Assembly: GCA_022511515.1 (NCBI GenBank)
Contig: JAFLRP010000201.1
Span: 1-48,975, forward strand
Direction: 5' to 3'
From: Acutalibacter sp.
GTDB lineage: Bacteria > Bacillota > Clostridia > Oscillospirales > Acutalibacteraceae
Length of the DNA: 48,975 nt
Part shown: in pieces, positions 1 to 10,700 of the stretch
Layout of the letters: the number at the start of each line of letters is the position of its first letter
Numbering within the stretch: the first letter of the stretch is position 1
Notes under the pieces: model-generated
What the model was told of the DNA's origin: nothing
Databases searched by the model: none
The model's input: the letters and a program-made list of their open reading frames with translations, nothing else
Translations under genes and position numbers: made by a program

Positions 1-808
1 CCACCTTGCCCATGGGCGAAAAGACGCCCGCCATCAGTCCTCCTAAACCGTACGCGCCGGAGAGGGAGGACAGTCCCGCGGTGGACAGCCCCTGGATCGC
101 CCCAGCGGTCACGCCCGCTACCGTGCCGCCGCTGATGCCGCCCACCCGGGCGCAGTAGATGATCATCAGCACCATGAAGATCCTGCCCATGGACACTCCC
201 GCAATGGAGACACTGGAAAAGGACAGCGCCAGAATGCCTACGGACACTGCCAGCGCCGCCACGTCGCCGCTGTCATACAGACCGCTGGACTTGGAAGCCC
301 CGTCCCCGGAGCGCCCCTGCAGCAGATTGGTTGTCCGGCGGAGGAAATAGGCTACCCCCGCGCCCAGAAAGGATTCCGCTACATACAGGGCGGCGGAGTA
401 ATTCACCGAGCCGCTGATCAGCACCATGGTGACGCCGGTAAGTAACAAGGGAAGGAAGGTCACCGCTGGAGTGTACAGCGGGTGGGTGTTCACCGCCTTT
501 AGTTCCGACAGGGACCAGCGGATTGCCGCCACCGCCACCAGTGCCGCTTCATACCGAATGGACACGTAGACCGGCGAGGGCAGCAGATATCCAAAAAACG
601 CGCCGAATACTGCCGCCCACATGCCGCCTTTGGGGACCGCCGCCGCTGCCGCCACGCCGAAAGGAGCGTATCTGCCGAACACCAGTCCCCGGGAACAGAG
701 CAGCCCGGAGAAGAAGCTCACAATCATGAGAATTGCTTTTCTCGCATAGACGGAGTGAAGATACTCCCCCATGCGGCTGAAAATTTGCCGAACCTTTGAA
801 TCTTCCAT
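1..808 (-). CDS. spoIIE: Stage II sporulation protein E, N-terminal membrane region (partial, runs off left edge)
   Basis: Open minus-strand frame from ATG at 808 to window edge (MEDSKVRQIFSRMGEYLHSVYARKAILMIVSFFSGLLCSRGLVFGRYAPFGVAAAAAVPKGG...), hydrophobic; resembles SpoIIE N-terminus (GR..PFG). Absent from ORF track because no stop lies in the window. Confidence 0.75.
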   Translation of the reverse strand, partial: MEDSKVRQIFSRMGEYLHSVYARKAILMIVSFFSGLLCSRGLVFGRYAPFGVAAAAAVPKGGMWAAVFGAFFGYLLPSPVYVSIRYEAALVAVAAIRWSLSELKAVNTHPLYTPAVTFLPLLLTGVTMVLISGSVNYSAALYVAESFLGAGVAYFLRRTTNLLQGRSGDGASKSSGLYDSGDVAALAVSVGILALSFSSVSIAGVSMGRIFMVLMIIYCARVGGISGGTVAGVTAGAIQGLSTAGLSSLSGAYGLGGLMAGVFSPMGKV

Positions 809-866
809 GGAACACACCGCCTGAAATAAAATTATAGGTAACCCGCCCTATGCGGCTGGTACAAGA

Positions 867-899
867 ATTATACCTGTGGGAAAGAAAAGTTTCTGTCGC
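867..899 (-). promoter_or_regulatory. Putative spoIIE promoter (GCGACA-21 bp-TATAAT) with Spo0A-box-like TGTCGCT
   Basis: Minus-strand TATAAT at 872-867, GCGACA at 899-894, 21-bp spacer; TGTCGCT at 894-900 and 918-924, TGGCGAA at 978-984. Confidence 0.4.
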
Positions 900-1104
900 T
901 AAAGGTAAGGCGCTTCCTGTCGCTTTCGGGAAATTTTTTCTCCATTTGGCAGGTTTTTCCCGGACTGTACTCTGTCTTGGCGAAAAAACTTATGTAAATT
1001 GAATTATGAAAATCTAACTGCAAAGGATTCTTGAAGACTCTTTTGAATTTATTTGACTTTTTCCTATCGCACCACTATAATGTAAGAAAAGCAAAAAAAT
1101 AAAC

Positions 1105-1415
1105 CGATAAACAGGAATAGTACCGTGCAGATTTTTTCCAAAGAGAGCCGCCGGGGGTGGAAAGGCGGCGAAAAAAAGCGCGGGAATGGACCTGTTTTGG
1201 CTGGGTAGGAAATGACCCGGCGCGACTCCGGCGTTATGGGAGATAGAGTGGGCGTAAAAAGGCAGCGGGGCGAACCCGGGCCGCCTCACAATGGACCTTA
1301 GGGTATTTTTGCCCTTTCTCCTTTGGTGAGGAAAAAAGTACGTCAAGCTGGGTGGTACCGCAGGAAAAGCTTCCTGTCCCTGTGCGCAAGCGCGCGGGGA
1401 CAGGTTTTTTATTAC
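1105..1415 (+). promoter_or_regulatory. T-box riboswitch leader, predicted tryptophan specifier (UGG)
   Basis: GGAATAGTA box (~1113), AGAGAGCCGCCGGGGGTGGAA element (1143), GGGAA-TGG-ACCTG specifier context (TGG 1187-1189), T-box core GGGTGGTACCGCAGG (~1350-1363), terminator stem CCTGTCCC...GGGGACAGG + T run. Confidence 0.85.
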
Positions 1416-1442
1416 CCTTTGCTTTTAGAAAGGAGAAACGCT

Positions 1443-2633
1443 ATGAAATACCAATTTTCGGACCGGGTGCAGGGATTAAAGCCCTCGGCCATTCGGGAAA
1501 TTTTGAAGAATTCCTCCGCGCCGGGGATCATTCCCCTGTCGGCGGGAAATCCCGCGCCGGACGCTTTTCCTGCAGAGGACATCCGCCGCATTTCCGCAGA
1601 GCTTTTGGAACATACCCCCATTGAAGCATTACAATACGGCGTCACAGAGGGGTACACTCCTCTGCGGGAGCATTTGCGGAACTACATGAAGCAAAAGCAC
1701 AATGTGGGGACGGAGAACGATGATATCCTCATCACCAGCGGCGCCCAGCAGGTCATGGACCTGCTGACGAAAACTCTTTTAAACGAGGGGGATACCGTGC
1801 TGTGCGAAGCCCCCAGCTTTATCGGGTCCTTAAACACCTTTCGCTCCTACCGGGCAAAACTCCGGGGTATTCCCATGGAGGAGGACGGCATCGACACGGA
1901 GGCGCTTGAACAAGCGCTGGAGCAGGAAAAAAATATCAAATACCTTTACACCATTCCCAATTTTCAGAATCCCTCCGGCATCACCATGAGCCTCCCGAAG
2001 CGGAAAAAGGTCTACGAGCTCTGCAAAGCCCACAATGTCATCATTCTGGAGGACAATCCCTACGGCGACCTGCGGTTTGCGGGGGAGGATTTACCCTCCA
2101 TCAAGTCCTTCGATACCGAGGGCATCGTCGTGTACGCCGGGTCGTTCTCCAAGGTGATCTCTCCCGGCATGAGGGTGGGGTACGCCATCGGGCCGAAGGA
2201 GGTCATCCAGAAAATGGTGGTCTGCAAACAGGGGGAGGACGTGCATTCCAACATGTGGGCGCAAATCGTCTGCCACCGCTTCATGACCGAGTGCGGCTAC
2301 GAAGCTCATTTAGACAGACTGCGGGAGATTTACCGCCGGAAAAGCGGCGTGCTCCTCACTGCCATGGAGCATCATTTCCGCCCCCTCATTTCATGGAGTA
2401 AATTTGAGGGCGGGCTCTTCGCCTGGTGCACGCTGCCGGAAGACATCGACATGCTGGAATTTGTCAAGGCGGGGACGGAGAAAAAAGTCTGCGTTGTGCC
2501 GGGGACGGCATTTTTGACAGATGAAAGCGAGCCCTGCTCCTCCTTCCGCATCAATTTCTCCACCCCCACCGATGAGCAGCTCCAAGAGGGTATTGAAATT
2601 CTCGGTAAGCTGGCGAAAGAGATGGCCACCTAA
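1443..2633 (+). CDS. PLP-dependent aminotransferase, class I/II fold (2-aminoadipate/aromatic aminotransferase-like)
   Basis: ORF from ATG 1443 after AAAGGAGAAA RBS; NPAPDAFP, PNFQNPSG, DNPYGDLRF, GSFSKVISPGMRVGY motifs. Confidence 0.9.
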   Translation: MKYQFSDRVQGLKPSAIREILKNSSAPGIIPLSAGNPAPDAFPAEDIRRISAELLEHTPIEALQYGVTEGYTPLREHLRNYMKQKHNVGTENDDILITSGAQQVMDLLTKTLLNEGDTVLCEAPSFIGSLNTFRSYRAKLRGIPMEEDGIDTEALEQALEQEKNIKYLYTIPNFQNPSGITMSLPKRKKVYELCKAHNVIILEDNPYGDLRFAGEDLPSIKSFDTEGIVVYAGSFSKVISPGMRVGYAIGPKEVIQKMVVCKQGEDVHSNMWAQIVCHRFMTECGYEAHLDRLREIYRRKSGVLLTAMEHHFRPLISWSKFEGGLFAWCTLPEDIDMLEFVKAGTEKKVCVVPGTAFLTDESEPCSSFRINFSTPTDEQLQEGIEILGKLAKEMAT

Positions 2634-2654
2634 TAGGCATCTTTTTCTAACTTG

Positions 2655-2880
2655 ATTCATGTTGCGCATTCTGGTGTGTGCCTATCCCTAACGCCATCTT
2701 GCGCAATTTACCCTTTAGGGGGCTTCGCCCCCTATGAACCCTCTAAAAAGGAGAATGGTTTGTGGCTCAATTTGAAGGTTGTGAAACAACTTGTTCCCTC
2801 TGTTTTATTCTCAAAAAGCTACATGACCATCGTCCTTATTGAGGGTCTTTAAGGGGGCGAAGCCCCCTTAAAGATACTTC
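2655..2880 (+). repeat. Dispersed intergenic repeat, copy A (paired TTGCGCA boxes plus GGGGGCTTCGCCCCC palindromes)
   Basis: TTGCGCA at 2662 and 2699 (37 nt apart); palindromes at ~2718-2732 and 2847-2873; shares sequence with copies at ~25000-25085 and ~34115-34330. Confidence 0.6.
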
Positions 2881-2995
2881 GCATATGGTAACACTGGAAA
2901 AAGGGCAGTTATCAGCATATGCGAAAAGTAAAAACTGTGGGAAATGAAGGACCATATCCTTTAATCCGGCAAAAATACTGAAAGGAAGCATTACC

Positions 2996-4000
2996 ATGGA
3001 AAACGAAAGAAAAAAGAGAGTATTGAGCATGTACCAGTGTACGGGGACGTTTACGCTGGGGAATTATCTGGGAGCCATCCGCAATCATGTGCGGCTGCAG
3101 GACGACTACGAGTGCGTTTATGCACTGGCGGACCTCCACGCCATCACCGTCCGGCAGGACCCGGCGGAGCTGAGGAAAAACACGCTGGCGTCTTACGCCT
3201 ATCTGCTGGCCATGGGTATCGATCTGGAAAAAACCATTTTGTTTATTCAAAGTCACGTGCCGGAGCATTCCCAGCTAGCGTGGGTGCTGAACTGCTACAC
3301 CCAGTTCGGCGAGCTTTCCCGCATGACTCAGTTTAAGGACAAATCTCAACAGCACGCCGACAATATCAATGCCGGGCTGTTCACCTACCCCTGTCTGATG
3401 GCTGCCGATATCCTGCTGTATCAGGCGGATTTTGTGCCGGTGGGGGCGGACCAGAAGCAGCACGTGGAGCTGGCCAGAGACGTGGCAGAGCGGTTCAACG
3501 GGCTGTACAGTCCCACCTTTACCGTGCCGGAGCCAATGATCCCCAAGCACGGGGCAAGGGTGATGTCCCTGCAGGACCCCACCAAGAAGATGTCCAAGTC
3601 CGACGAAAACATGAACGGCACCATTTTGATGTCCGACGACCCCGACGCCATCATGCGGAAATTCAAGCGCGCCAAGACGGACAGCGATTCGGTCGTGCGG
3701 TACGCCGAGGGCAAAGAGGGAATCAACAACCTGATGGAAATCTACTCCTGCGTCACGGGCAAGACCATGGAGGAGATCGAGCGGGAATTCGAGGGCAAGG
3801 GCTACGGCGAGTTCAAGCCCGCCGTGGCGGAAGCCGTCATCGACGAACTTCGCCCTGTACAGGCGGAATTTGCCCGGCTGATGAACGACAAGGCGTATCT
3901 GGAGCAGTGCTTTGCGGAGAACGCCCCCAAGGCACAGTATCTTGCCTGGAAAACCCTGCAAAAAGTGATGAAGAAGATTGGCTATATTTTGCTGAAGTAA
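2996..4000 (+). CDS. trpS: Tryptophan--tRNA ligase
   Basis: TGTFTLGNYLGAI (HIGH-type), KMSKSDEN; preceded by AGGAAG RBS. Confidence 0.95.
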   Translation: MENERKKRVLSMYQCTGTFTLGNYLGAIRNHVRLQDDYECVYALADLHAITVRQDPAELRKNTLASYAYLLAMGIDLEKTILFIQSHVPEHSQLAWVLNCYTQFGELSRMTQFKDKSQQHADNINAGLFTYPCLMAADILLYQADFVPVGADQKQHVELARDVAERFNGLYSPTFTVPEPMIPKHGARVMSLQDPTKKMSKSDENMNGTILMSDDPDAIMRKFKRAKTDSDSVVRYAEGKEGINNLMEIYSCVTGKTMEEIEREFEGKGYGEFKPAVAEAVIDELRPVQAEFARLMNDKAYLEQCFAENAPKAQYLAWKTLQKVMKKIGYILLK

Positions 4001-4044
4001 ACAACTTTTCTGATAGCGGGATTGTTCAAAAAAGGGGAAACGAT

Positions 4045-4353
4045 ATGGAAAAGTTTATTATTATGATCCTTTTGGGAGCAGTTATAGTAATTCTTGGTAT
4101 TTCTAATATCAGAGGCAATATATCTTCTATTCATTGGTACAATCGCCGCAAGGTTTCCGAGAATGACATTCCTAAATATGGAAAGTGTATGGGAATTGGG
4201 AGTGTAATTGTAGGTTTTTCTCTAGTCATTCCGGCAGTATTGGAGCTCGCTTTTCAATCTGATCTATTTGATTATATCGTTCTGATAGGCTGTATCATCG
4301 GAGTTGTCATTATGGTGTATGGCCAGATTAAATATAACAAGGGTATCTTTTAA
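4045..4353 (+). CDS. Small membrane protein (DUF3784-like, tentative)
   Basis: 102 aa, three hydrophobic segments (MEKFIIMILLGAVIVILGISNIRGN...), GGGGAAA RBS before ATG 4045. Confidence 0.6.
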   Translation: MEKFIIMILLGAVIVILGISNIRGNISSIHWYNRRKVSENDIPKYGKCMGIGSVIVGFSLVIPAVLELAFQSDLFDYIVLIGCIIGVVIMVYGQIKYNKGIF

Positions 4354-4405
4354 GCTGTCAACTCTCATAGGTAAAAAAGCAAAATAAAAAACGGAGGAAA
4401 CTGCC

Positions 4406-7400
4406 GTGCTGCAATTTGTGTTGGGACGTGCCGGGAGCGGAAAAACCGAATATTTGCGGCGGATGCTGGCTTCTCTCAGCCGAAGCGGGGAAGACAAGCT
4501 CATTATGATCGTGCCGGAGCAGTATTCCTTTGAAACGGAAAAGGCCATGCTGGAGCTATGCGGCACAGAGCGGGCGAACACCGTGCAGATCTACAGCTTT
4601 ACCAGACTGGCGGAGGCCGTTTTCCGCAAAGAGGGCGGCGCGGCGGGACGTAGGCTCAGCGACGGCGGGCGCAGGATTTTGATGTCCTCCGCGCTGGCCG
4701 CCTGCGAGGACCAACTGGAGGTCTACCGGAAATCCGCCCAAAGCGGCAGGGTGACGGACATCATGCTGGCCGCAGTGAACGAAATGAAGATGTGCGGCAT
4801 TTCGCCTGCCCAGCTTTCCGATACTGCCCGGCAGCTTGGAAATTCCGGCCTCGGGAAAAAGCTGTCGGAGATCGCCCTGCTGTACGGCGCTTTTGAAGCG
4901 CTGGTGGCGGCTTCCTATCTGGATTCCCGGGACGACCTGACCCGTCTGGCGGAGGCCCTTGAGACCAGCGAATTTTTCCGGGGTTGCACCGTGGCGGTGG
5001 ATTCTTTCGAGGGCTTTACCGCCCAGGAAATTGCCGTTTTGACCCAAATTTTGCGCAAGGCGGACTTACTGGCGGTATCTCTCTGTACCGACGGGCAGGA
5101 CCGGGGAAATACGGGACTGTTCGCTCTGGTGGAACGCACCCGCAGCCGCCTTTTGCGCATGGCGGAGGAAAACGGCGTGCAGGTGAAGCCCCCGGTTCTT
5201 TTGACCTCCGCCCCCCGATTCCAAAATGAAAACTTAAAACTCTTGGAAACCCAGCTTTTTTCCTCCGACGAACTGCTGCCCTCTCCCGATCACGAGGGAG
5301 TGGAGATTTTTGAAGCCCGGGACGTGTACGAAGAAGCGGAATTCGTGGCCGCCACCATTCGCCGGCTCACCGAGGAAAAGGGCTGGCGGTATCGGGATTT
5401 CTCCATCATCTGCCGGACGCCGGAGCAGTATTACGGCAGTCTCGATGTGGCCCTGAAAAAGCGGGGAATCCCCAGCTTTGTATCGGAGCCGTCCAAAGTG
5501 GACGCTGAGCCGGTGATGCGGTTTGCGCTGGGAGCCTTCGACGCGGTGCAGTCCGGCTTTTCCACCGATGACCTCTTGGAAATGCTGAAAACCGGGGTGT
5601 CGGGTTTTACGCCCGAGGAAATCTCCGACTTGGAAAATTACGTCTTTCTCTGGCGGGTAAACGGCTCCGACTGGCGGCAGGAATTTGTCCGCCATCCCAG
5701 AGGATTCGGGCAGGCTATGACGGAAGAAGATGAGCAGGAGCTTTTGCGGCTCAATGCTTTGCGGGAGCGGCTGATTGCCCCTTTGCGCAGATTTGCTTCC
5801 TCCACCGGGGACGCATCCGGCGCGGAAATTTCCCAGGCGGTGTACGATTTGCTGACCGATTATCACATGGAAGAGAATCTCCCCGCCTACTGCAAATCGC
5901 TGGAAGAAATGGGAGAAGACGGACTTGCCGCCAAGCAGATTCGGGTGTGGGACCTGCTGATGGGGCTTTTAGACCAATTCCACAGCATTTTGGGGGACAG
6001 AAAGACCCCCCGGGAGCGGTACGCACGGCTCCTGCGGGAAGTCGTGGCCGCTGAGGACGTTTCGGAAATTCCCCAAACGGTGGACGAAGTGTTGTTCGGC
6101 ACGTCGGAGCAGGTGCGGCAATCCTCCCCCAAGGCAGTGTTTTTGATCGGCTGCTCCCAGGGGGATTTTCCGCTGATGCCCAAAGCCTCCGGCGTGTTTT
6201 CCGACGTGGAGCGCCGGGCGCTGATCGCCCTTGATTTGCCCTTGGGAGACCCCTTGGAGCAAAAGACCATCGAGGAGCGCTATCTGGCCTATTCCGTGGC
6301 AAGCCTGCCCTCGGAACTGCGGTATCTTAGCTGGCCGGGCATGGTGGGCAGCGAGGAAAAAGAACCCAGCGAGCTGGTGCTGGCTGTGAAAGAGATTTTT
6401 CCGAATTTGGAGCCCCTGCGCTTTTTGCCTGACGAATATTTTGCCAATTCCAAGGAAGCGGCATTTTCCCGCATGGCAGCCCGCTTCACGGAGAACACCG
6501 GGGAAGCCGGGGCGTTGCGGCTGCTGTTTCAGGGAGAACAGGAGTACGAGGGCCGCATCACCGCGCTGGACAGAGCCGCCGGGCGCGGGCCTGTCCGCAT
6601 GGAAGACGACGCCTTAGCCCGCCGGATTTTCGGCGAAAGGATGTTCCTTTCTCCCACGCAAGTGGAAACCTTCCACGGCTGCCCCTTCAAATACTTTTGC
6701 CGGTACGGCCTGAATGCAAAAGAGCGCCGCCCTGCCGAAGTGGACGTGATGCAGTACGGCACGCTGATGCACTATCTCTTTGAGCAGGTGTTCCGGGAGG
6801 GACAGGAAGTCAGGCGGCAAGACCCGGAGCAGTTGTCAAAATGGGTGCAGGAGCTGATTTTGCAGTATGCGGAAGAAAATATGGGCGGCATGGAGCTTAT
6901 GAACGGCAGGGAAAAATACCGGCTGAACAGATTGTCTCAGTCCGCCTGCAAGCTGATCCTTCACGTGGAGGAGGAGCTGGAGCAAAGCCGTTTCCGGCCC
7001 AAATATTTTGAGTTGGGGCTGGGCGAGGACAGAGAGTTCCCGCCCCTGAAGGTCGAAACGGGGGACGGCACGGTGATCACCGTAGGCGGCACCATCGACC
7101 GGGCGGATACCGTGGTGCTGGAGGACGGGCGGGAATACGTCCGTGTGGTGGATTACAAGACCGGGAAAAAGCAGTTCCGTCTTGTGGATGTGCTGTACGG
7201 CTTAAATATGCAGATGCTGGTGTATCTGGCGGCGTTGGTGGAAAGCGGCCGGCAGTTCCCGGCGGGAATTTTGTATATGCCCGCCGCTGAGCCTACGGTT
7301 TCCGTGGACAGAGGGGCAGACGAGGAAAAAATCAAGAAAGAAGCGGACAAACAGCTCCGCATGAGTGGTCTGGTGTTGAATAACGACGAAATCATCCGCG

Positions 7401-7729
7401 CCATGGAAGCCGGGGCAAAGGGACGGTTTATCCCGGTTTCCTACAAGAAGAACGGCTCCCTGACAGAGAGCAGCTCCGTGCTGGACGAGGAAGCCCTCAA
7501 AGAAGTGCTGGAATATTCCAAGCGGCTCATCGCCACCATGGGCAAAAAGCTCCGGGAGGGCTGCGTGGAGGCATCTCCCGCCATGGTCAATCAAAACGCC
7601 TGTTACTATTGCCCCTATGGGGCCATCTGCGGCAGAGAGCACGGGGACAAGGATATGGTCAAGGACAACGCCAAGCCGGCGGAAGTGCTGGATCGAATGA
7701 AAGCGGCAACGCAAAGGGCAGGTGACTGA
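4406..7729 (+). CDS. addB: ATP-dependent helicase/nuclease subunit B
   Basis: GRAGSGKTEYL Walker A, nuclease motif VVDYKTGKK, C-terminal CYYCPYGAICGRE cysteines; GTG start with GGAGG RBS; overlaps addA. Confidence 0.93.
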   Translation: MLQFVLGRAGSGKTEYLRRMLASLSRSGEDKLIMIVPEQYSFETEKAMLELCGTERANTVQIYSFTRLAEAVFRKEGGAAGRRLSDGGRRILMSSALAACEDQLEVYRKSAQSGRVTDIMLAAVNEMKMCGISPAQLSDTARQLGNSGLGKKLSEIALLYGAFEALVAASYLDSRDDLTRLAEALETSEFFRGCTVAVDSFEGFTAQEIAVLTQILRKADLLAVSLCTDGQDRGNTGLFALVERTRSRLLRMAEENGVQVKPPVLLTSAPRFQNENLKLLETQLFSSDELLPSPDHEGVEIFEARDVYEEAEFVAATIRRLTEEKGWRYRDFSIICRTPEQYYGSLDVALKKRGIPSFVSEPSKVDAEPVMRFALGAFDAVQSGFSTDDLLEMLKTGVSGFTPEEISDLENYVFLWRVNGSDWRQEFVRHPRGFGQAMTEEDEQELLRLNALRERLIAPLRRFASSTGDASGAEISQAVYDLLTDYHMEENLPAYCKSLEEMGEDGLAAKQIRVWDLLMGLLDQFHSILGDRKTPRERYARLLREVVAAEDVSEIPQTVDEVLFGTSEQVRQSSPKAVFLIGCSQGDFPLMPKASGVFSDVERRALIALDLPLGDPLEQKTIEERYLAYSVASLPSELRYLSWPGMVGSEEKEPSELVLAVKEIFPNLEPLRFLPDEYFANSKEAAFSRMAARFTENTGEAGALRLLFQGEQEYEGRITALDRAAGRGPVRMEDDALARRIFGERMFLSPTQVETFHGCPFKYFCRYGLNAKERRPAEVDVMQYGTLMHYLFEQVFREGQEVRRQDPEQLSKWVQELILQYAEENMGGMELMNGREKYRLNRLSQSACKLILHVEEELEQSRFRPKYFELGLGEDREFPPLKVETGDGTVITVGGTIDRADTVVLEDGREYVRVVDYKTGKKQFRLVDVLYGLNMQMLVYLAALVESGRQFPAGILYMPAAEPTVSVDRGADEEKIKKEADKQLRMSGLVLNNDEIIRAMEAGAKGRFIPVSYKKNGSLTESSSVLDEEALKEVLEYSKRLIATMGKKLREGCVEASPAMVNQNACYYCPYGAICGREHGDKDMVKDNAKPAEVLDRMKAATQRAGD

Positions 7730-10700
7730 GATGCCGGGGAGAATTTGGACGGAAAGTCAGCAGGACGCCATCTCCGCCCGTCGGGGGACGGTGCTGGTGG
7801 CCGCGGCAGCGGGATCGGGTAAAACGGCGGTACTGGTCCAGCGTGCGCTGGAACGCTTGACAGACCCGGTGCATCCCGTTTCGGCAGACAGGTTGCTCAT
7901 CGTCACCTTTACGAAAGCGGCGGCGGCGGAAATGCGGGGGCGGCTGGAAAAGCGGCTCTTTGAGTTGCTGCGGCAAAATCCCGGCGACCCCCTGCTTCGG
8001 CGGCAAAGCCTGCTTTTATCTCAAACCCATATCGGCACGGTGGACAGTTTCTGCGCCGAAATGCTCCGGGAATTTTTCCACCTTCTGGACCTTTCCCCGG
8101 ATTTCAAAATCGTATCGGACAAGCAGCAGGAGGAGTTGATTTCCTCCGCTCTGAACGAAGCGTTGAGCGATGCCTTTGAGCAGGGAACCATCGGCGATCT
8201 GGCGGACGCCTTTGCCGGCGAGCGGGACGACCACCGGCTGATGGAAATGATCCTGACGCTGTACGAATTCATGCAGTCCCACCCCTTTCCGGAACAATGG
8301 CTGCGGGAAAAAGCGGAGCTTTATTTTCGGGGAGACGCTTCCCCGTGGGAGGAGGTCATCCTGCAGTATGCCGGGGAAACGGCGGCCTACTGTGAAAAGC
8401 TGTGCGCTTCCGGTCTGGAGGAAGCAAAAAACGGCGGGGAAATAGGCGCCGCCTTTGCCGGAGCAATGGAAAAAGACCTCCAACTGTTCCGGCTTTTGTC
8501 GGAGCTTGCCAAAGAAAAGGCGTGGGACGAAATCATCCAATTTTTCCAAACCCTTTCTTTCAAGGCAAGGGGCAAGCTGAAAGGGTTTGAGGAAGATCCC
8601 CTCTTTCAGCGGTTGGACGCGCTGCGGGAGGAGAGCAAGGACACTGTAAAAGACCTTGCCAAATACTTTGACCGCAGCCGGGAGCAGTGCGCTGAGGAGC
8701 TGCGGGCGGTGGGGCCGCTGATTCAAAGCCTCATGGAGCTGACGCTGGACTTTTCCCGGCGGTATGAGGAAAAAAAGAAAGAAAAAAATTTCCTGGACTA
8801 CAGCGATTTAGAGCATACTGCCATTCGTCTGTTTTTGACCCCGGAGGGAGACAGAACAGAAGCCGCCTATGAGGTGGGCGGCCGCTTCGACGAAATCATG
8901 ATCGACGAGTATCAGGACATCAACGAGGTTCAGGATTCCCTGTTTCGGGCAGTGTCAAAAAACGGAGAAAATCTCTTCATGGTGGGAGACGTAAAGCAGA
9001 GCATTTACGGCTTCCGTCAGGCCATGCCGGAAATTTTCCTGCGTTGCCGCAGGTCCTACCAGAAGTACGACAGGACAAAGGACAGCTACCCTGCCTATCT
9101 GGTGTTGGACAGGAATTTCCGCTCCCGCCGGGAAGTGACCGACACGGTGAATTTCGTGTTTTCCCGGCTCATGTCCCGATCTGCGGGGGATATCGACTAC
9201 ACCGGGGAGGAACGGCTCGTCTGCGGGGCGGACTATCCGGAAAAACCCGGCTGTGAGACGGAGCTTATTTTCCTGTCCCGCCCGACTTCCGTCACGGCGG
9301 AGACGGCAGAAGGAGAATGGCTGGGCAGACGGATCAAAGAGATGATACAGTCCGGCTTTACCGTGACGGAAAACGGTAAGGAACGCCCGGCCAATTACGG
9401 CGATTTCTGCATTTTGCTGCGCAGCGCCAACAAGTACGCCCACGGGTACGCGGTGGAGCTGCAGAAGCAGGGGATCCCCGCAAAAGCCACCGTGACGGGC
9501 GGCTTCTTCTCCGCTGCGGAGATCGGGGTCATGTTGTCCTTTTTGCAGGTCATCGACAACCCCAATCAGGACATTCCTCTCCTTTCCGTGCTGATGAGCC
9601 CGGTGTACGGGTTTTCCCCGGACGACGCGGCCCGGCTGCGCGAACAGGACACGAGAGTGTCCGTCTACGTTTCCCTGTTGAGAATGGCAGAGAAAGAGGA
9701 GCGTTGCGCGAAAATCGTCAAAGACATCGGGCAGTACCGGGATCTGGCCGCCACCATGCCCTCCGACGCCTTTCTCACCCTGCTGTATGAAAAAACCGGA
9801 TATCCCGACATGGTCCGGGCCATGGAGGACGGCGAGGACCGCATTCAAAATCTCCGGCTGCTGCTGACCTATGCGAAAGACTACGAAAATTCCGGCTATC
9901 ACGGCATTTCCGGCTTTGTCCGCTTTTTGGACAGGCTGAAGCGGAACGATTCCGACCTGCAGGCGGCAGAAGCTCCGCCGGACCGCAGGAACGCCGTGTC
10001 CGTCATGAGCATTCACAAGTCCAAGGGCCTGGAATTCCCCGTCTGTATCGTGGCGGGCTGCGGCAGAAATTTTTCCTCCGACCAGCGGGCGGACGTACTG
10101 CTCCACCCGAAGCTGGGGCTGGGTGTGAAATTGAAGGACGCCCGGCGCTCTGCTCGGTTTACCACCACGGCAAGGGAAGCTATCGGGCTGGAAACCGCCC
10201 GTTCCTCGGCGGCGGAGGAGCTGCGGGTATTGTACGTAGCCATGACCCGCGCCAAGGAAAAGCTGATTATGATCGGTTCCGGGAGCAAAATGGGGTCTCT
10301 GGCGGAAAAGCTGGCGCTGGAGGTGACCGAGCAGGGCATTGCTCCCTACACGGTGCGGAAGGCAAAAAACGCGGCAGAATGGATGATGCTCTGCGCCCTA
10401 TGCCACCCGGACGGGGGAATTCTGCGGGAAGCGGCGGGGGCGAAAAGCACCGTGCTGTATCGGGAAGATTACACCCCCTGGCGCGTGTCGCTGGAAGAAT
10501 ATGCCCCGCCGGAAGAAGATACGCCGGAGCAGGAAACACAGGAAGCGGAAGCAGAGCCGGATTTGGAATTGTATAAGCGCATGAAAGCCAGAATCGAATT
10601 TACCTACCCCTATGCGGATGCCTTGGGACTGCCCGTCAAGGTGGCGGCTTCCAAATTGGCGGCGGAGCAGGGCGGAAATCGGGAGATGACCTTGTCCCGT

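Noticed and set aside
2652-2852. Small ORF in the trpS upstream gap
   Set aside because: Lies in repeat copy A, no RBS or conserved motif.
8955-10106. 383-aa antisense ORF within addA
   Set aside because: Shadow ORF opposite conserved helicase motifs.
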